Positions 34,800 to 47,693 of a DNA stretch of 64,000 bases are shown here, one piece after another. Made by a program: the position numbers and the translations under genes. Source of the stretch: Mucidula mucida (lineage: Eukaryota; Basidiomycota; Agaricomycetes; Agaricales; Physalacriaceae); contig JADNYV010000105.1 in assembly GCA_015501055.1 (NCBI GenBank), forward strand, positions 1-64,000. The letters run 5' to 3'. Position 1 is the stretch's first letter. Every line of letters starts with the position of its first letter. The notes under the pieces were generated by a model. That model had not been told where the DNA came from. It did no database searches and saw only the letters and a list, made by a program, of their open reading frames with translations.

Positions 34800-35510
34800 G
34801 GGCATCGACGGAAACCCCGAGGGCCGGGCCGGAGGAAGTTGCTGACAACAAGTCACGATCGAAACCAGTGCTGCGTCGCTCTCTTGCTGTTAATTTCTTC
34901 TTTCCATTGAACTGTTTGCTCTCCGTTTCCGTTAGCATCTTATGCCGGCGCATTATGTCACTTCGTCGCGAGAATTGGAGATCTGCATGTTTGCGCATGT
35001 GTCACCAACCCCTCCCCTCCATGATGTTGATATGTTCTGTGCCCCGCTACATTTCCGTGCAGATCTTTGCTCGTGCTCTCCACCTTATGCCATAACAAAC
35101 AAAACATCGGATCATGCTCACGCGAGGCGGTGTTCATGACTCACACCTTGCTCGTCCATTCTTGGAACCCTCTTCCTCCCCCGCTGGCACACGCGTCTAA
35201 GGTCATCTTCTCGGAGGTTCTGGGCGCAAACCATTTCTGTCCTTCGACACCTTTCGCAGATCCCTTCTATGCTTCCACGTCAACAGATTAGGACTACCCC
35301 CCTCCACGTCCGTCGTCATTGGTCATGTTTCCGTTTCATTATTGCGGACTACAGCAGTGCGTACATTCCTCGCCACCATCTAAATTCTTCGCTCACTATC
35401 TTGGACACCCTTAGGATAGACTCAATTGTACATGGCTTTCTCCCCGCTGTCACACGCCCTGTACTCGCTCCATTTCTCTTCAGTCTTTAGCTCTCCGTCA
35501 CTGTCAGCCA
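34800..35510. other. No gene recognised
   Basis: Short frames only. The sequence from about 35510 onward is the upstream part of RepA copy C. Confidence 0.3.
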
Positions 35511-35645
35511 CCAATGGACGCGTGGCCCCGACACCGCATATCCTCGTGTTGATTCACACCAAAACATGGATCTACACTCCCACACTCCCGATTAGATAAA
35601 TTCCTGGGCCTTCTCGCAAGTACGTCTGCCTCTTTCCATTTCTTC

Positions 35646-36941
35646 ATGTCTCAAGGTTACAACCAGTCATCGTCGTCCAACCAAGGATTTCAACAAACAA
35701 CTTCATCATCTTGGCTACACACGCAAGATTGGAACCCCTCTTGGTGCGTTTATTGAGGCGTGATGCTAAACAATCGTCTAACTTTGCTCGACCTGAAGGT
35801 TACCCAACCATGGTTTCTCGTCCTTGTCTATCCCACCGCCATGGGTTGAGGCATATTCATCCCGTTCATGTCCCGCCACCACCTTTTATCTGCTTCCCCA
35901 ACCGGGGTCTCATGTGGCGAGTAATGTTGTGCTATGTGCCTTCGAATCGACATCATTCACTAGAACTTCTCACCACTGGCACCGTCTCTATTCTGAATTT
36001 CGAAGAAGGTCCGATGGATGTACCCTTCTTGTCCAGACGGAACATAGCGCCTTCCTTCCAGTGGACGCCGTCGCGGAGTTTGTGGCGCTACTTTGGAAGA
36101 CACATGCCCCTTACATCTCTTTGGAGGTCCAGCTCTTGCAATCCAGCTTCTCGCTCTCACCGTGCAAGGCGCTACGCAGATGGAGCCGCGTCATTATCAA
36201 GAAATTTGTGACGCGTGAAAACTCAAACGTCTGTGGTACAACCTTACCTCTACGTCTCGCTTTCTCGCCTCGGGACCACCCTTCGACATTGTGCTTGTAT
36301 CTGGACGTTTCGAAGTCAAGTACCAGGGACACCGAATCTATTATGGCAGTCATCGACCTAATACTATCATTGGACGCAACGATCATGTTTGACGATCTCC
36401 ATGTTGAGGGGTCATATGCCCCACTCGTGGTCGAACTACTGCCTGCGCTCCTGGGAGACAAGAGACGGCTTCGTTTGCAAGGACTTCCAGCTGTTCATTG
36501 TGAGTTGGCTAGTGCCTCTCGTCATTCTTTGACTGATACTAGACTTTATAAGCTGTGGCTTGTACATTACTTTCGTTGGGTGTCAAGCTGCCTGCCGCCC
36601 TTGTCTTCGACCTTTCATCGCCGAACGCAATAGATACATTCCTCTCTCGGCTGCCATGGATATTGGCATCAATTCCGGACGAACGTCGCTCTCGACCTCT
36701 GCATGTTCACCTTTGCTTCAAGTACGACGCCGTACTCAGCACGCAAGACGGCAGGCTCTGGTCGCACTTTGACAACATTCTTGCACACCATGACCTCGCT
36801 CTCATCACCATAGCAAGTCTCGATGTCGATGATGTGCCGGATTCAAAGCTGAAAACTCTGTTGAGTTTATTTCTTCCAAAGACACAAAAGAGGGTGGGGT
36901 TACGTGGGAGCCACAGTTCTATGCAAATGATGCAACACTGA
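35646..36941 (+). pseudogene. RepA gene, most complete copy (copy C)
   Basis: The main coding frame is 35824-36633, with FLPVDAVAEFVALLWKT, ISLEVQLLQSSFSLSPC, LRRWSRVIIKKFV and DLILSLDATIMFDDLHVEG. An intron beginning GTGAGTTGGC (36499) and ending near 36550 would lead into the frame 36555-36941 (LGVKLPAALVFDL, TFLSRLPWILASIPDERR). The 5' part (MSQGY at 35646) is out of frame with the rest. The overall look is of an agaric multicopy gene of unknown function, with leucine-rich C-terminal parts. Unlike copies A and B it has no inverted half attached. Confidence 0.5.
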
Positions 36942-37022
36942 ATATTTCTATTATGTCTGGTAGAATACAGGACTACGTATATAATCTGTACGAAGCGACA
37001 GCCCACCTACGAAATCCATTCT

Positions 37023-40000
37023 CTATAGCTTGGCAATGTATTGGTCGAGCAAAGTAATTCCAGAAGTAAGGTACTCAAGCATCTCCGTAACCTTTGCGTC
37101 GTCGGGGAGAACAAATGAACGGCCGGGACGGAGGTATACAGGATGTCGATGGATCCCAAATTGCTCTGTAGCCGCCTCCCGTAGCATCATGTGACATTCT
37201 TCCCAAGTCAAGTCAAGTCCGTCATGCTGTTTTGCCCAGTACCGGCCCAGAAATGTAATAATTCTCGACCGAGGTGATGCAAACCCTCCAAGAAACGCGC
37301 TTGCCGAATCCTCCGGGACTGATAGCATTATGATGCAGACCTGGTAAATGTTACGCCCACTCAGAAGGTACTTCCGTTGGCTCAACATGTCTGGTGTCAA
37401 TTCCGGCTCGAACGGGTAAGGCAGCCGGCCGCTCATCTGATCATCTTTGTTGACGTCGCCCAGGATCCAGTAGGATGAAGTCAGAATGTAGGAACAAAGA
37501 GCACAGCGCACAACGGGAATGTTGTGATATGGTAAGAGGACAGTGAGAAGGTCACACTCTGGGAACAGGTCGTACGCCACAGGAACTCCGGTGAAGAGAG
37601 CCCGATCAAGAAGCTGGGTACCCGGCCATATATAACGAGCCATCTCAGACCAATCCTTCACATCTTCCAAACGAAATAGCAAGAGGTTTTTTATCAGTTG
37701 GACCGAAAACCAATCCTCCCAATTGTGAAACAGGAATAAATATATATTGACATGATAGTAGGACATTTCCTGACAGAAAGCAGAAACGACACTCAAGGCA
37801 AGAGAGCGAGGAAGATCAAGATCAGCGGGATCATTTGGAACCGGCAACTTCTCAAAGAGAGGTTTCAGAGTGACATAGATATGATAACCATCTTTCTCAT
37901 CATCCGGTTGATAGTCTCTCTTGTGCAGAGCGGAGAAGATCTTGCAGACCAAGCGCTCCAACTCGGAAACAACGAGTGGATCTGCGCCAGGACAGGTCCG
38001 AACATGAATGAAATACTTCACAATGGCCAGTGTGATGCGCAGTCCAGGATAATCCCGTCATTCACAAAACTGGGAGGCTTATGTTCATCGAATGAGCCAA
38101 ACACACGATGTAGACGCTGGTCAACGATCTCTTGAAAAGCTCGGACTTGACACATACGTGCGAATGTGGCAGCAGTTTCTTCGGTTGGAAGCAGTCTCTC
38201 AATGTTGCGTTCCCCTGATGCATACAGCGCAAATTCCTCAGTGGTGTAGATGTCCATAATGGAAGGTGAACTTGCGCAGACTTGGATGATAGGCAGCATT
38301 GAGGGTGAAGCGTTCTGTATGTCATCCTCAGACGGCGCTGCATTCGAAAATATCAGCTCAAGAATACTGACCCACGTTTGTGGATGCAAACGAAGGCCTG
38401 GATTGTCTGGGATATATTGAAGAAACATATCTTTGGCTGACAATTTGATATCGTCTTCATGGCGGGACCAGTCCGGAGGCATCGCGGCAATGACGGCAAC
38501 GAGCTCCAGAGGAACGGGAGGATGCTTGGGCAAAAGCTTGAAGGCATCAGAATCTGTGGTGAACATGAACTTCATCGAACGAGCCAGACGTTCCAACTGA
38601 AAGTATGCATTGTTGGCATCTACCAGATTTTCTGGGGGAGATTCCAAGACGGAAAGGAGAGGGGTGTACAAACGCTTCGCCTCTGTATCGTACATCTCAC
38701 CAAATTTGTCCGATAGCGGTTCATGGTACCGGGACGGAAATCCACCAAGACATTGGATGATTATACTACGAGCAGATGGATTGGCAGAGTTGTCAAAAAC
38801 CCAACTGAGCACATCAATGGAAAAGAGATCGCCCTGACGAGTTTTCACTGCCGATGCTTCCGCCTCTCTGATGGACTTTGGCGCTGTTTGACGCTCCGGG
38901 GGAGGAAGAAAGCGACGGAGCACCATGAAAGAAGATTGGAAAGGGGTGTCTTGTATGGACACTGCGGATGCACGGCCGAGAAGAAATGGGTAGCAAAGTA
39001 AGCGGTGTATGTAGCGAGTGTGAAGACACCGGTCACATATGCAAACGGTCCGTACAGTTCCACCAGATAGACGATGAGCCCGAGGAAGAAGAGCCCAAGC
39101 GAGAGGTGCATGAGCACTGGTAACAGGCCAATGATCAGGGGAACCTTCCACGCCTGCAACCCTCGTAACGGTACTGGCGAAGAAGGCTGCGATCTAACGG
39201 TGTCCCGGATGTCATAGCCATATACTGGTGCAGCCATTGCTTCGCTAACACGGCGACGAGTGCAGTGATCAAGCTCAACGATAAGCTCGTGTACCACAAG
39301 CCGTTTATCCACAACTGCGAATGAGATGGCATGAACTGCAGCGCGTCGGGAGACGAGATCACTGGACCAAGATCAACAGCTGATCCGTTCGCGTGCGCGC
39401 GCTGGACAACCAACATCTCAAAGAGAATTGAAGTCGACAGTTGGACGTAGTCGGGTTCGAGTTTGTCGGCCGTCTGGATGAGGAAGGCCGTAACAACGGC
39501 TGAGAACAGACCTGCCTGTGAAGTGCATCAGAAGAGCAATGAATATGTCGGTAAACTAGACGTACAAATACAAGTAGCACGTCGACTGTATCGCGCGCAT
39601 CCTCAGATAAGTCGGTGTCGAATATTTGGAATTCGTCGACACACATCCTCCAAACCCTGGCGTTCGGCTGCGCCTCCTCGAATATCGGATCCGGAGGGTA
39701 CTTTTGCTCGTAGTCCATAGGGTCATACCCTAAAATTGCCATAAAAATAACATAGAAGATAACAGCATATTCACGAACCTCTCGCATTGCGATCCACGGG
39801 TAGACCGAACAGCTTCTTACGCGCACGACGACCTTGGCGAGCGCGAGGTGGACCATCATCAACACCCTGGCGCTGCTTGTCGTCGTCTCGCACAGCATCA
39901 CTTTCTTCGCCCGCATCTTCGTCTTCCGCGTCACCGTCCTCTTCCGATCCGCCCGCAAGATCAACCTGGATGCCTTGATTCCTTCTCTTCGCTCGTCCTG

Positions 40001-40244
40001 GGCGGACTTTCCGAGAACCTTTGTTAGTCCCATCCTTGCCAGGAAGCCGTATGTGCTCTAGTTTCGCGGGATAGTGCCTCGCAGCCGACAAAGAGTCCCC
40101 TCGCTGAAGAGCGATTTCCGGCGAGTGGATGGCAATGTCCGCAAAGTCTTCTACTACGTCGTCTGAGCTGGTTGAAGTGGACATGGTCGACGAAGGCTGT
40201 CGATATGATGGCAAGGTAGTCCCAGTCCGAAGTAATTTTACCAC
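37023..40244 (-). pseudogene. DUF6535-type membrane protein gene with frameshifts
   Basis: Exon 1 (to 39779) is hydrophilic and acidic, with a likely start at MSTSTSSDDVV near 40184. Introns are 39778-39730 and 39565-39516. Exon 2 has GYDPMDYEQKYPPDPIFEEA and RVWRMCVDEFQIFDTDL. Exon 3 opens AGLFSAVVTAFLIQTADKLE, the DUF6535 hallmark, then TM segments WYTSLSLSLITALVAVLAKQW, VPLIIGLLPVLMHLSLGLFF and LVELYGPFAYVTGVF. The rest is a long helical cytosolic region ending at 37023. Single-base frame breaks lie near 39165, 38930 and 38020. A large multicopy family in Agaricomycetes; function unknown. Confidence 0.8.
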
Positions 40245-40249
40245 GTCCA

Positions 40250-41279
40250 GCCGCGTGCACGCTCAAGACATCGTGTCGTCGGTAGCAATGCTTTGTGGGT
40301 CCAGTTGCCCATGCGACTACCGGCATTCGACCGAAGTCGTTATAATGAGCCTGGTGAGTAGAGGGTGTAATCGTCTAGTTGGTCCTTTGCCACGGTGCAT
40401 TGAACGCCGTATAAGGGGACGTTTGACTGACACGGCGTTGAAGGCGATACTATCTGACCTTAACTTCATTACTCTCATTACTCGTGGACAGTGAGGAGAT
40501 TGTTCACCTACGCACAAGTAGAGAGATTTCATGGATGATGTTGTACACATCACATCGTGATGTAGCACGTCTCTGTCGTGTAGGGCGCATTTTGTGAATG
40601 ATCGTTAAGCACGTCGTACCTGCGAGCGAAAATGGATCCTTGGGCGGAGAGCGCGAAGGTGATAGGAGAGTGAGAGCGCATGTTCGCTGTCGCTGTCGTG
40701 TGCAGGTATGTTGTTCAGGCAGCGACACAGAAATTCGAACGCTTCCGTTTTGACATTCCTATTGTCTTCGCTCCCTAAAGAAACTCTGAGAGGCTGACTT
40801 CAATCATGTAGTTCCTCTACATTCTTCAGGACCTGAAATAGGTAGTTCCAGGTCCACATGCTGTTGATGGCGTCCGAGCAACAGTCTTTCGCGTGTTTTG
40901 TTTTCTGCAGCGCTCGCCGAACACTTTGCCTGACGAAACGAACACAGATCCTGAGCTACCAAGCATCCAGAAGATAAAGGGACGAATTTGAGTCACATTT
41001 ACCATTGTACTAGCAAGCAAAGACTCGAATTGTGGCATAATCCTCATGGCGGTTTTTGTTGAAAGAGAACGTGATCGAGTTGGACCAGATGCGGCCCGGG
41101 ATTGCCGCTTGTTGACCGATTATTTTGTTCCTGAACTATCACTTATACTAGGCGTCACTGTCGCATTCAACCTTTTCCAACTCACTTGGAAGACCAAACT
41201 GAAGCGGGCCATGTCCTATGGACAGCGGAGCACTTCACTTGATATCTCCCCCAGCATGCGTCAGCTTGTATCTCCCCAT
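40250..41279. other. Intergenic region, no gene recognised
   Basis: Upstream of the DUF6535 gene and of module copy 2. A 93-codon plus frame at 41046 overlaps the start of the duplicated segment (41280) and has no recognisable motif. Confidence 0.3.
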
Positions 41280-41658
41280 CGCGATCAGCGTCTCTTAGCG
41301 CGTACTTGTAGCCGTCTTGCAACCTGATACATTGACAACGGCCCGTCATCGTGCACGACGCGCCACGGCCATGGAATGGATAGCATCGTTTATACCCAAT
41401 GATCGACCGTTCTCCACGGCTAGGAACATTTGTTGGTGAACGCCTGCTCTTGGCGTTTCAACTCTTGCGACTCCGAGATTCGTTTCACAGACCTCCTGTA
41501 CGCGTAGCGCGAAATCTCGTCATACTTTCTCCTCGGTTACTGGAGAGATGACACGTCCTCATCACATCATCGGAACTTCCTCCTCGCTTCTGTGATGTCT
41601 ATCAGCAGCCTATAAAACACGCCGACGCTATCATTGTTTCCCACCGACCAGACCCACT

Positions 41659-43115
41659 ATGTCTAACGAAAAACGCTTCCAAATATCCGTCTCCGACGAC
41701 AAGATTGACCTTCTTCGTCGCAAACTCGAGCTTTGTGCCTTTCCCGATGAACTCGAGGACGCTGGCTCGGACTATGGCGTCCCTCTCGCAACCATGCGCC
41801 GTCTCGTGGAATATTGGAAGACCGGCTTCGACTGGCGCGCGCAGGAAGCCGCTATCAATGCTGAACTTCCCCATTTCACCCGCGACATCAAGGTCGACGG
41901 CTTTGGACGCTCAAAATCCATTATGTGCATCAGAAAAGCAAGTCCGCTGATGCTATCCCGCTTTTATTTGTGCATGGGTGTACGTCGACTTGCAGTAATT
42001 TACTGCGTTTGGTTGATGTCGCATTAGGGCCGAGCAGCTTCTTGGAGGTTCGCAAGATGCTTCCACTTCTCACATCCGGGAATCCAAGTTTCCACGTCGT
42101 TGCGCTGAGTCTTCCGGGCTTTTGGTTTTTTTCTCTGAAGCGCCTTCGAAGAAAGGGTTCAGAGTCAATCAGTATGCCGAGGTATGTGATTGCTATCATC
42201 TTATTTCTGACGCTGCTAAGGTTCGCACAGGTTGCTCATAAAGTGATGATGGCACTTGATTATAGCGAGTATGGTGAGTAGAATAAACGCGCTTTTTTTA
42301 CTTCGATTGACGAGGAATCAGTGACGCACGGCGGTGACTTGGGTACCATGGTAAGCTACCTTCCTATTCATCAAAACTGTCATTTGTCTTAAGACGCCCA
42401 TATAGATCACTCGCGCGATGGCTCTCAAGTACGGCACTAAGCACGTCAAGGCGTGGCACACTACCTTGCCCTAGTAAGTTCCATTGGCACATATTGCGGA
42501 TGCACGCTTATATATGAGCAGTGGATTCCCACCGCCTCCTACGCGGCCCGTCGCATTTCTTCAACACCTGCTTACGCCCTACACTGCTGCTGAAAAGGCC
42601 GGCGCTGAAAAGGCTCAATATGGAAGTCTCATTCACCCGCGATAGGATACTCTTTGGCGGACTCGCCAGTGGGATTGCTGGCTTGGCTTTACGAGAAGCT
42701 CCTCGACTGGACCGACGAGTACCCGTGGACTGATGATCAAGGTATCTATCATATTCCGTATCTTGCAGGCGCGTTTACTGATTTTTCAGTCCTGACGTGG
42801 ATCTCCATATACCTCTTTTCTCGAGCCTAGCCGACCGCGTCTACGCGGATCTACTATGAGACGTATCAAAGCGGAGACATCTACGCGCTCCTTCGGCAAA
42901 GACCCTCTACTTTGTATAGGATCTCGATCTTCCCAGGGGACATGGGTGTTCGTCCTATGGTTCACGACGAACGGCAATCTTGTGTTTAGCAACAACACGC
43001 ATACCAAAGGCGGTCACTTTGGTGCTTGGGAGCCTCCAGAGGGGTTGGTGGGGGATTGAGGAGAATGTTTGGGAAGGGCGGTCCGGCGTTTGCTGTTGTT
43101 TCTGAGAGAAGTGGA
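41659..43115 (+). pseudogene. Epoxide hydrolase, nearly full-length but broken (module copy 2)
   Basis: EHN domain as in copy 1, then an intron (about 41983-42028) joins FVHG to WPSSFLEV, giving the HGWP oxyanion motif. Next are LSLPGF near 42110, EVAHKVMMALDYSEY near 42250, and, after a further intron, VTHGGDLG (nucleophile Asp in GGDxG) near 42330. [20 protein letters not shown] lies near 42660-42700, [13 protein letters not shown] near 42800, and TKGGHFGAWE (catalytic His) near 43010. Lesions: one G missing at ~41908, a disrupted GFGFSEAP region near 42125, a TAG after FSRA. Soluble epoxide hydrolases open epoxides to diols; this copy should not. Confidence 0.8.
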
Positions 43116-43554
43116 TATTAGTGTGGTGGACAGAACTATGACTACAAGACGATCCTCTCTTGAGATCCTTGACTCCTACAGAATCTCATTGACAGCATGG
43201 AGGTACTAATCCACCTACTATCTGAGCGTAGGATTTGCTATGGAAATCTTGAGCAGTGTACATTTGAGATGCTGGAAGAGTGAGGGTAACGTGGATGTAT
43301 CTCGCCTTTCCGAACGCTCTGTCAAATGGGACTACAGCCCCTTCTTGAGACCGAAAACACGTCTTTGTTGGGACTGAACTTGACCTCACCATTGTGCTGG
43401 TTCATCTTCGCCACATGCAGCGCCGCGCCAGACGCCTAGTGCTCAGTTCTTTCACAGAGTCAAATGGTGGAAACTAGAAATGATTTGGATAACCATCTCG
43501 CGACCTTAGTCGCCCACGCGAAGAGCGCTGACCGGGCCTATGTGCCCAACTCAA

Positions 43555-43840
43555 AAAAGAAAAACTTCAACCGCTATTCTGTTTCCGGGATTAGGGACCA
43601 GCCCCTCAGGTGACCTTCCGGTAGCATGACCTTGCTCAATCCTCTCCCCTTGGACACAAAGTCCTCAGACCGAACACCGTGCGGTAGGCCAATTTCCGCC
43701 GATACTAATTCTACTTGTCAACGACATTCGCGCGCGAAATGATCCGGTCTTCTTGGTACACCCTAAGATGACATGACCCAAGGAGTATCTTACTATATGA
43801 TAGGCACAGAATCAAGGGGCTTCAACAGTTTAGGGGAAAT
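43555..43840 (+). repeat. Repeat R2, copy 2
   Basis: Matches 18085-18345 and 46893-47110. Shares GTGACCTTCCGGTAGCATGA, CCGAACACCGTGCGGTAGGC (with copy 3) and CTTACTATATGATAGGCAC (with copy 1). Confidence 0.75.
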
Positions 43841-44190
43841 TGTGGAATACGAGGCAGCGTCAGATGCGGTATACTTGGTTTTCCATGCATCAGTACATTG
43901 AGAACGGGGAGCGCAGGGCTACATCATCTCATCGCACAGGTTGCGCCTTCAACTGTTGTTGACATGACACGCTGGAATCAGTAACTCAAATTGCGCATAT
44001 CACATTGCTGAAGCATCTATGACTACTTCGTAGTATGTTCCGAGCATTCTGACTGGGACCAAATACGTTCAAGAGTCAAAATAGTAAATTACAATCGGGA
44101 ATCGTTTACATTGGCTAAGGTTTGCTAGATTGTACATTGAAATGGCTGCGAGCAACAAATCAGCTCCTACTGATTGAGGGAATCGAAGAC
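43841..44190. other. No gene recognised
   Basis: No convincing frame on either strand. Confidence 0.3.
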
Positions 44191-44396
44191 ATAGGATTGG
44201 TTAGGTTGTCCATGCGTGCAGGAATTCGGGTTCATAGGAGGGAGGAAACAGTTTCGTAGTCTTGTCGAGCTCTAGATGAACGATGCTCAGTGACACGTAA
44301 CATAGGTAGCAGCACGAGGAACGCTGAGGTCTTGCCGTTAAGTTATACTGAAAAGCGAGCTGAGGCTCGTCTTCGCCTTGATTGTAGGCGGAGCTA

Positions 44397-44972
44397 AATG
44401 ACCCCAATGAGATGAGAGGATTCGACAAGAGTCAACGTACTGTTCTCGTCATCGATAGTGGTCATAGAACTCCGTGCGCTCTTATCTAGTGTCTTGAATT
44501 TGGCGATGTCGACAGTAAACCTATCACGCCCAATATTATCCTCGAGGAGAACGCCTTGGACCTGCGCGGGATTACTCGGTGGTCGAGCTAGTAGACGTAG
44601 AATTACTATAGAAGGATAAAGGAGAGCGTAGAACGTGCTGGAAGGATCCACAAAACTTGGCGAGGGCTGCATGGTGAATCAGTACAAATATGCGCACCCA
44701 GTTAATCCAGCTCACGATGGTCTTGACACTGGGGGGTCCAGGACGTAGCGAGGCTCTAGTAACGCTAGCTTCATACAATCAGAATAGGCGAGATGAAGCT
44801 TACTCGGTTGCATCCCTCGCTCGGCGTTGCAGAGACGCTTCTTGAATTGATATCGACTGTTGTGGGCCTCCTCGAGATCGGTTCTTGAGATAACAGTCGT
44901 ATCGCACGTCCAGTTCATGGTGTCCTCGCTGAAATCATGCCATTCGTCCGAGTAAGGGCGTTTGAGAGCCAT
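44397..44972 (-). CDS. Uncharacterised spliced gene
   Basis: Starts MALKRPYSDEWHDFSEDTMN at 44972. Exon 1 ends near 44804 with a GTAAGC donor. A middle stretch (SVTRASLRPGPPSVKTIVSW) ends near 44700 at GTGCGC, and a third (FVDPSSTFYALLYPSIVILR, then LEDNIGRDRFTVDIAKFKT) stops at 44397. The implied introns are unusually short (~31-35 nt), so the model is uncertain and a frameshift is an alternative. The third part is hydrophobic then charged. Family not recognised. The gene is absent from the equivalent place in module copy 1. Confidence 0.4.
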
Positions 44973-45270
44973 AGCAGGAATAGAGGTAGATGAAAGTCGG
45001 AAGCAAGTCGCGTGCATGATCGGCGGCGGACATATATACTGGCGTCCAAAGAAAAGGCGGGAGATGTGCAGGGTCGCACCGCCATTACGCAATTTGCGCT
45101 CTACTTCTCACCACCATGTACTTTCTCATTTTGACGCGTGAAAAGCACGTTACGCGCGCCACGACGACAGGAATCGCGCCTGCTTTAGATTGTATTTGTT
45201 TGGCAGGATTGTGGCGCGTTGGTATAAATACCGCCTGCACTAGATTGCCCTTTCTCTATCTTGTACCACC

Positions 45271-45715
45271 ATGTCTACTAGCCTGTCTCAGCCGAGTTCA
45301 AAGTGCTCTCCTCGCGCATCAGAGAAATCGAAATCGCCCTGGACCAAGTCTTCGACGAGCTCGACGAAGCCGCTATTGCTCCGACCTCATCTACTCTCAA
45401 GGATCTCCTTGCCCGCCGAAGGGACCTCGCCGACCAACTCGCCGATACGAACATACAGCTTATAACCCTCTCGAAACAGCAGATTTACAAAGACCGCGCG
45501 GAAATCACCAAGAATCTCGCCGAGACCAGAAAAATCAACGCGGGAATACGACAGGACCTGGAAGACTTCTACAAAAACGTCCTGGGCTGTACCTTCTTCA
45601 TCGTTTGGTCTTACCATTCGTGTCTCATGATTCTGCAGCCTCTGCAAACTATGCCAATCCAACTGTCAGCGGCGCCTCGAACAGCGACTCGCCTTTACTC
45701 ATTCCTCTTCACTAG
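45271..45715 (+). pseudogene. Small coiled-coil gene, frameshifted start (module copy 2)
   Basis: Duplicate of 19904-20346: exon 1 to 45588, intron 45589-45638, exon 2 to the stop at 45713-45715 (SSANYANPTVSGASNSDSP). One base fewer between ATGTCTACT and the SSRIREIEIALD block throws the first ~12 codons out of frame. A downstream start at 45303 could still give most of the coiled coil. The coding part is otherwise very well conserved, which suggests recent duplication or selection. Confidence 0.6.
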
Positions 45716-46134
45716 CCTATCATCACCGTTCCCATCGACACGGTACGCCTCATCCTTCGTTCACCTTCAACACGCTTAATAGGCGTAGGTTGACGACATT
45801 GTCCCGTCTGTTCAGAACGAAGATTCAATCCTGTCGCCTGTGAGTAACGCCTTTGTAGTTCTACTCCTTGTTAATCAACTGCTATAGACCTCTGTCGAGA
45901 CGGTACGCGATATCCAATCTTTGGCTTGATTTCCTCATGCCTTTCGCGATTCCAGGAACTTACCGTTACTAGTCCTCGGTCAACGAGGGTCCGTCACTTC
46001 CGGTGTAGGATCTCTCCAGTACTCACTGTTTTTCAGAAAGGCATGTGCCTTCAAGTGACGCAGGATACCGGTACATTCTACTCTCCCTCTTTCACGCCTA
46101 CCATTATCACAAAACTGACAGAAACCCGGCAACT

Positions 46135-46323
46135 ATGCCCAACATCGATGCTCTTTCTCCGACCGCCAAGAGGAAACACGATGTCAATGCCGCAGAAGCG
46201 TCTCTTTCTGGTAAGGAAGGTGGCGGTGAGGCGTCACTCGAAACGGAAACCCCGACCAAACGACTCAAGCCCGCGGGATCATCTCGTGCAAAGTCGCTTA
46301 AATTGGTTTGTCTCCTCTCCTAA
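46135..46323 (+). CDS. Lysine-rich small protein, start codon present (module copy 2)
   Basis: MPNIDALSPTAKRKHDVNAA, then PTKRLKPAGSSRAKSLK, a stretch with two basic clusters that could act as nuclear localisation signals. It stops at 46321-46323 unless GTTTGT after KSLKL is a splice donor, in which case more exons follow. The frame is also open upstream to 46045. The counterpart at 20786 has ATT for ATG. Unknown function. Confidence 0.4.
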   Translation: MPNIDALSPTAKRKHDVNAAEASLSGKEGGGEASLETETPTKRLKPAGSSRAKSLKLVCLLS

Positions 46324-46892
46324 AGTATCAATGTTAACAGTACTGTAGACGGATCGTCCAGCTGCTCAACACATCCATCTCGTTCGTCGCCCGTTAGGTC
46401 CACCAGCTGGGAATTCACCAGCGGTGAGGGTAGGTCGAATCCAACCACCTCACGTAGTCGGTGACATGCTTTGTATAGAGCAGTTTTGGACAAGTTGCGG
46501 CTGGATCGTCATCCAAGGTAGGATCCTCTTCCTGAAGTTGACACGATGTATTACCAGTCCCTACTCAAAGCTGGCGTCGATTCGATGCTCCTTCTTATAG
46601 CAGCGGTAGAGACGTTATGGATTGCGTCGTTGGCATGGACTTGTTCGCCTCCTCTACCATCCAACTGCCTCTTGCACGTCTTGAGTCGTATTCTGCAATC
46701 GTTATCCTCCTTGGTTTCGCCGTTGAGAACCCGAGTCGACTTAACTCCCTCATGTGTCGTGAACACGCAGAAGGCTAGTGCACTCAGTTCCTCGACAATT
46801 GTCTTCTCAACCACGAAGGAAAAGCGATAGTGTTGGTGACAAAGAATAAACCCTCCTTCTTTTCTTCCTCTTGGCGATCTTAGTCCCTAAAG
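46324..46892. other. No gene recognised
   Basis: Short overlapping frames only (for example 46546-46830 on the plus strand). Confidence 0.3.
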
Positions 46893-47110
46893 TCTGGAAA
46901 ATAAAAACTTTCACCGCTGTCGTTTCCAGGATCAGGGACCGGCTAGTCCCTTCACCCTTCTTCAGGTGACCTTCCGGTAGCATGACCTTGGTCAATCCTC
47001 TCCCCTTGGACACAAAGTCCTCAGACCGAACACCGTGCGGTAGGCCAATTTCCGCCGATGCTGATTCTACATGTCAAAGACATTCGCGAAATGATCCGGT
47101 CATGTGCCTT
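46893..47110 (+). repeat. Repeat R2, copy 3
   Basis: Matches copies 1 and 2, and closely copy 2 up to GAAATGATCCGGTC at 47085-47100. With copy 2 it brackets the coiled-coil part of module copy 2. Confidence 0.75.
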
Positions 47111-47690
47111 GTTGGTTCTGTTCTGTTCAGAGTGTAGTGGCTGTAATGTATAGAACCGATTCTACGTAGGCTGAAGTTGGAGATGTACAAGTTTCGATGC
47201 AGAAAGAAAATATAGATAGAGTCGGACGAAGAATATCCAAGACTGAGGCGGGGGTTTCGATACCTAGACGTTGAATGAGCACCAAGCAACATCAACGCGC
47301 AAGGTCTTACCTGGCTCGATGGTAGGGACGATGATTGAGATGTCGGGGGAGCAAGTTCTGCAACGGACTTGACTACTATGTATAGAAGACGTGACGGTCA
47401 GCAAGAAACACCGGGCCTCTGAAGTCGGCCTCGACAGCACAAGCAAATCACAATGATGACTGTTTGAAGGTCAAACTGATCAGTAGCACACCTTGTCGAA
47501 TGTCCGAGTCAGAAAGCAGTTCACGCTCTACAGCGATTGAAAATGAGGATTGCATGTCAAGAAGCGATGCTTGCAAAGTTTACTCTGGCAAATTCAAAGT
47601 CCAGTGCATGCATTTCATTGAGCGGCAAGGTAATATTGGGAGAGGGGGAAAGAAAAGGATGTACACATCAAAGAAATCATATATACATTG
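47111..47690. other. Intergenic, no gene recognised
   Basis: Downstream of the FunK1 gene. Short frames only. Confidence 0.3.
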
Positions 47691-47693
47691 AAC

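Noticed and set aside
35711..36211. 166-codon frame in RepA copy C
   Set aside because: Overlaps the longer frame 35824-36633, whose protein text is the one shared with the other copies.
38018..39151. Separate 377-codon gene downstream of the DUF6535 membrane part
   Set aside because: The helical C-terminal region normally follows the TM part in the same protein; a one-base shift near 38930 explains the frame change better than a new gene.
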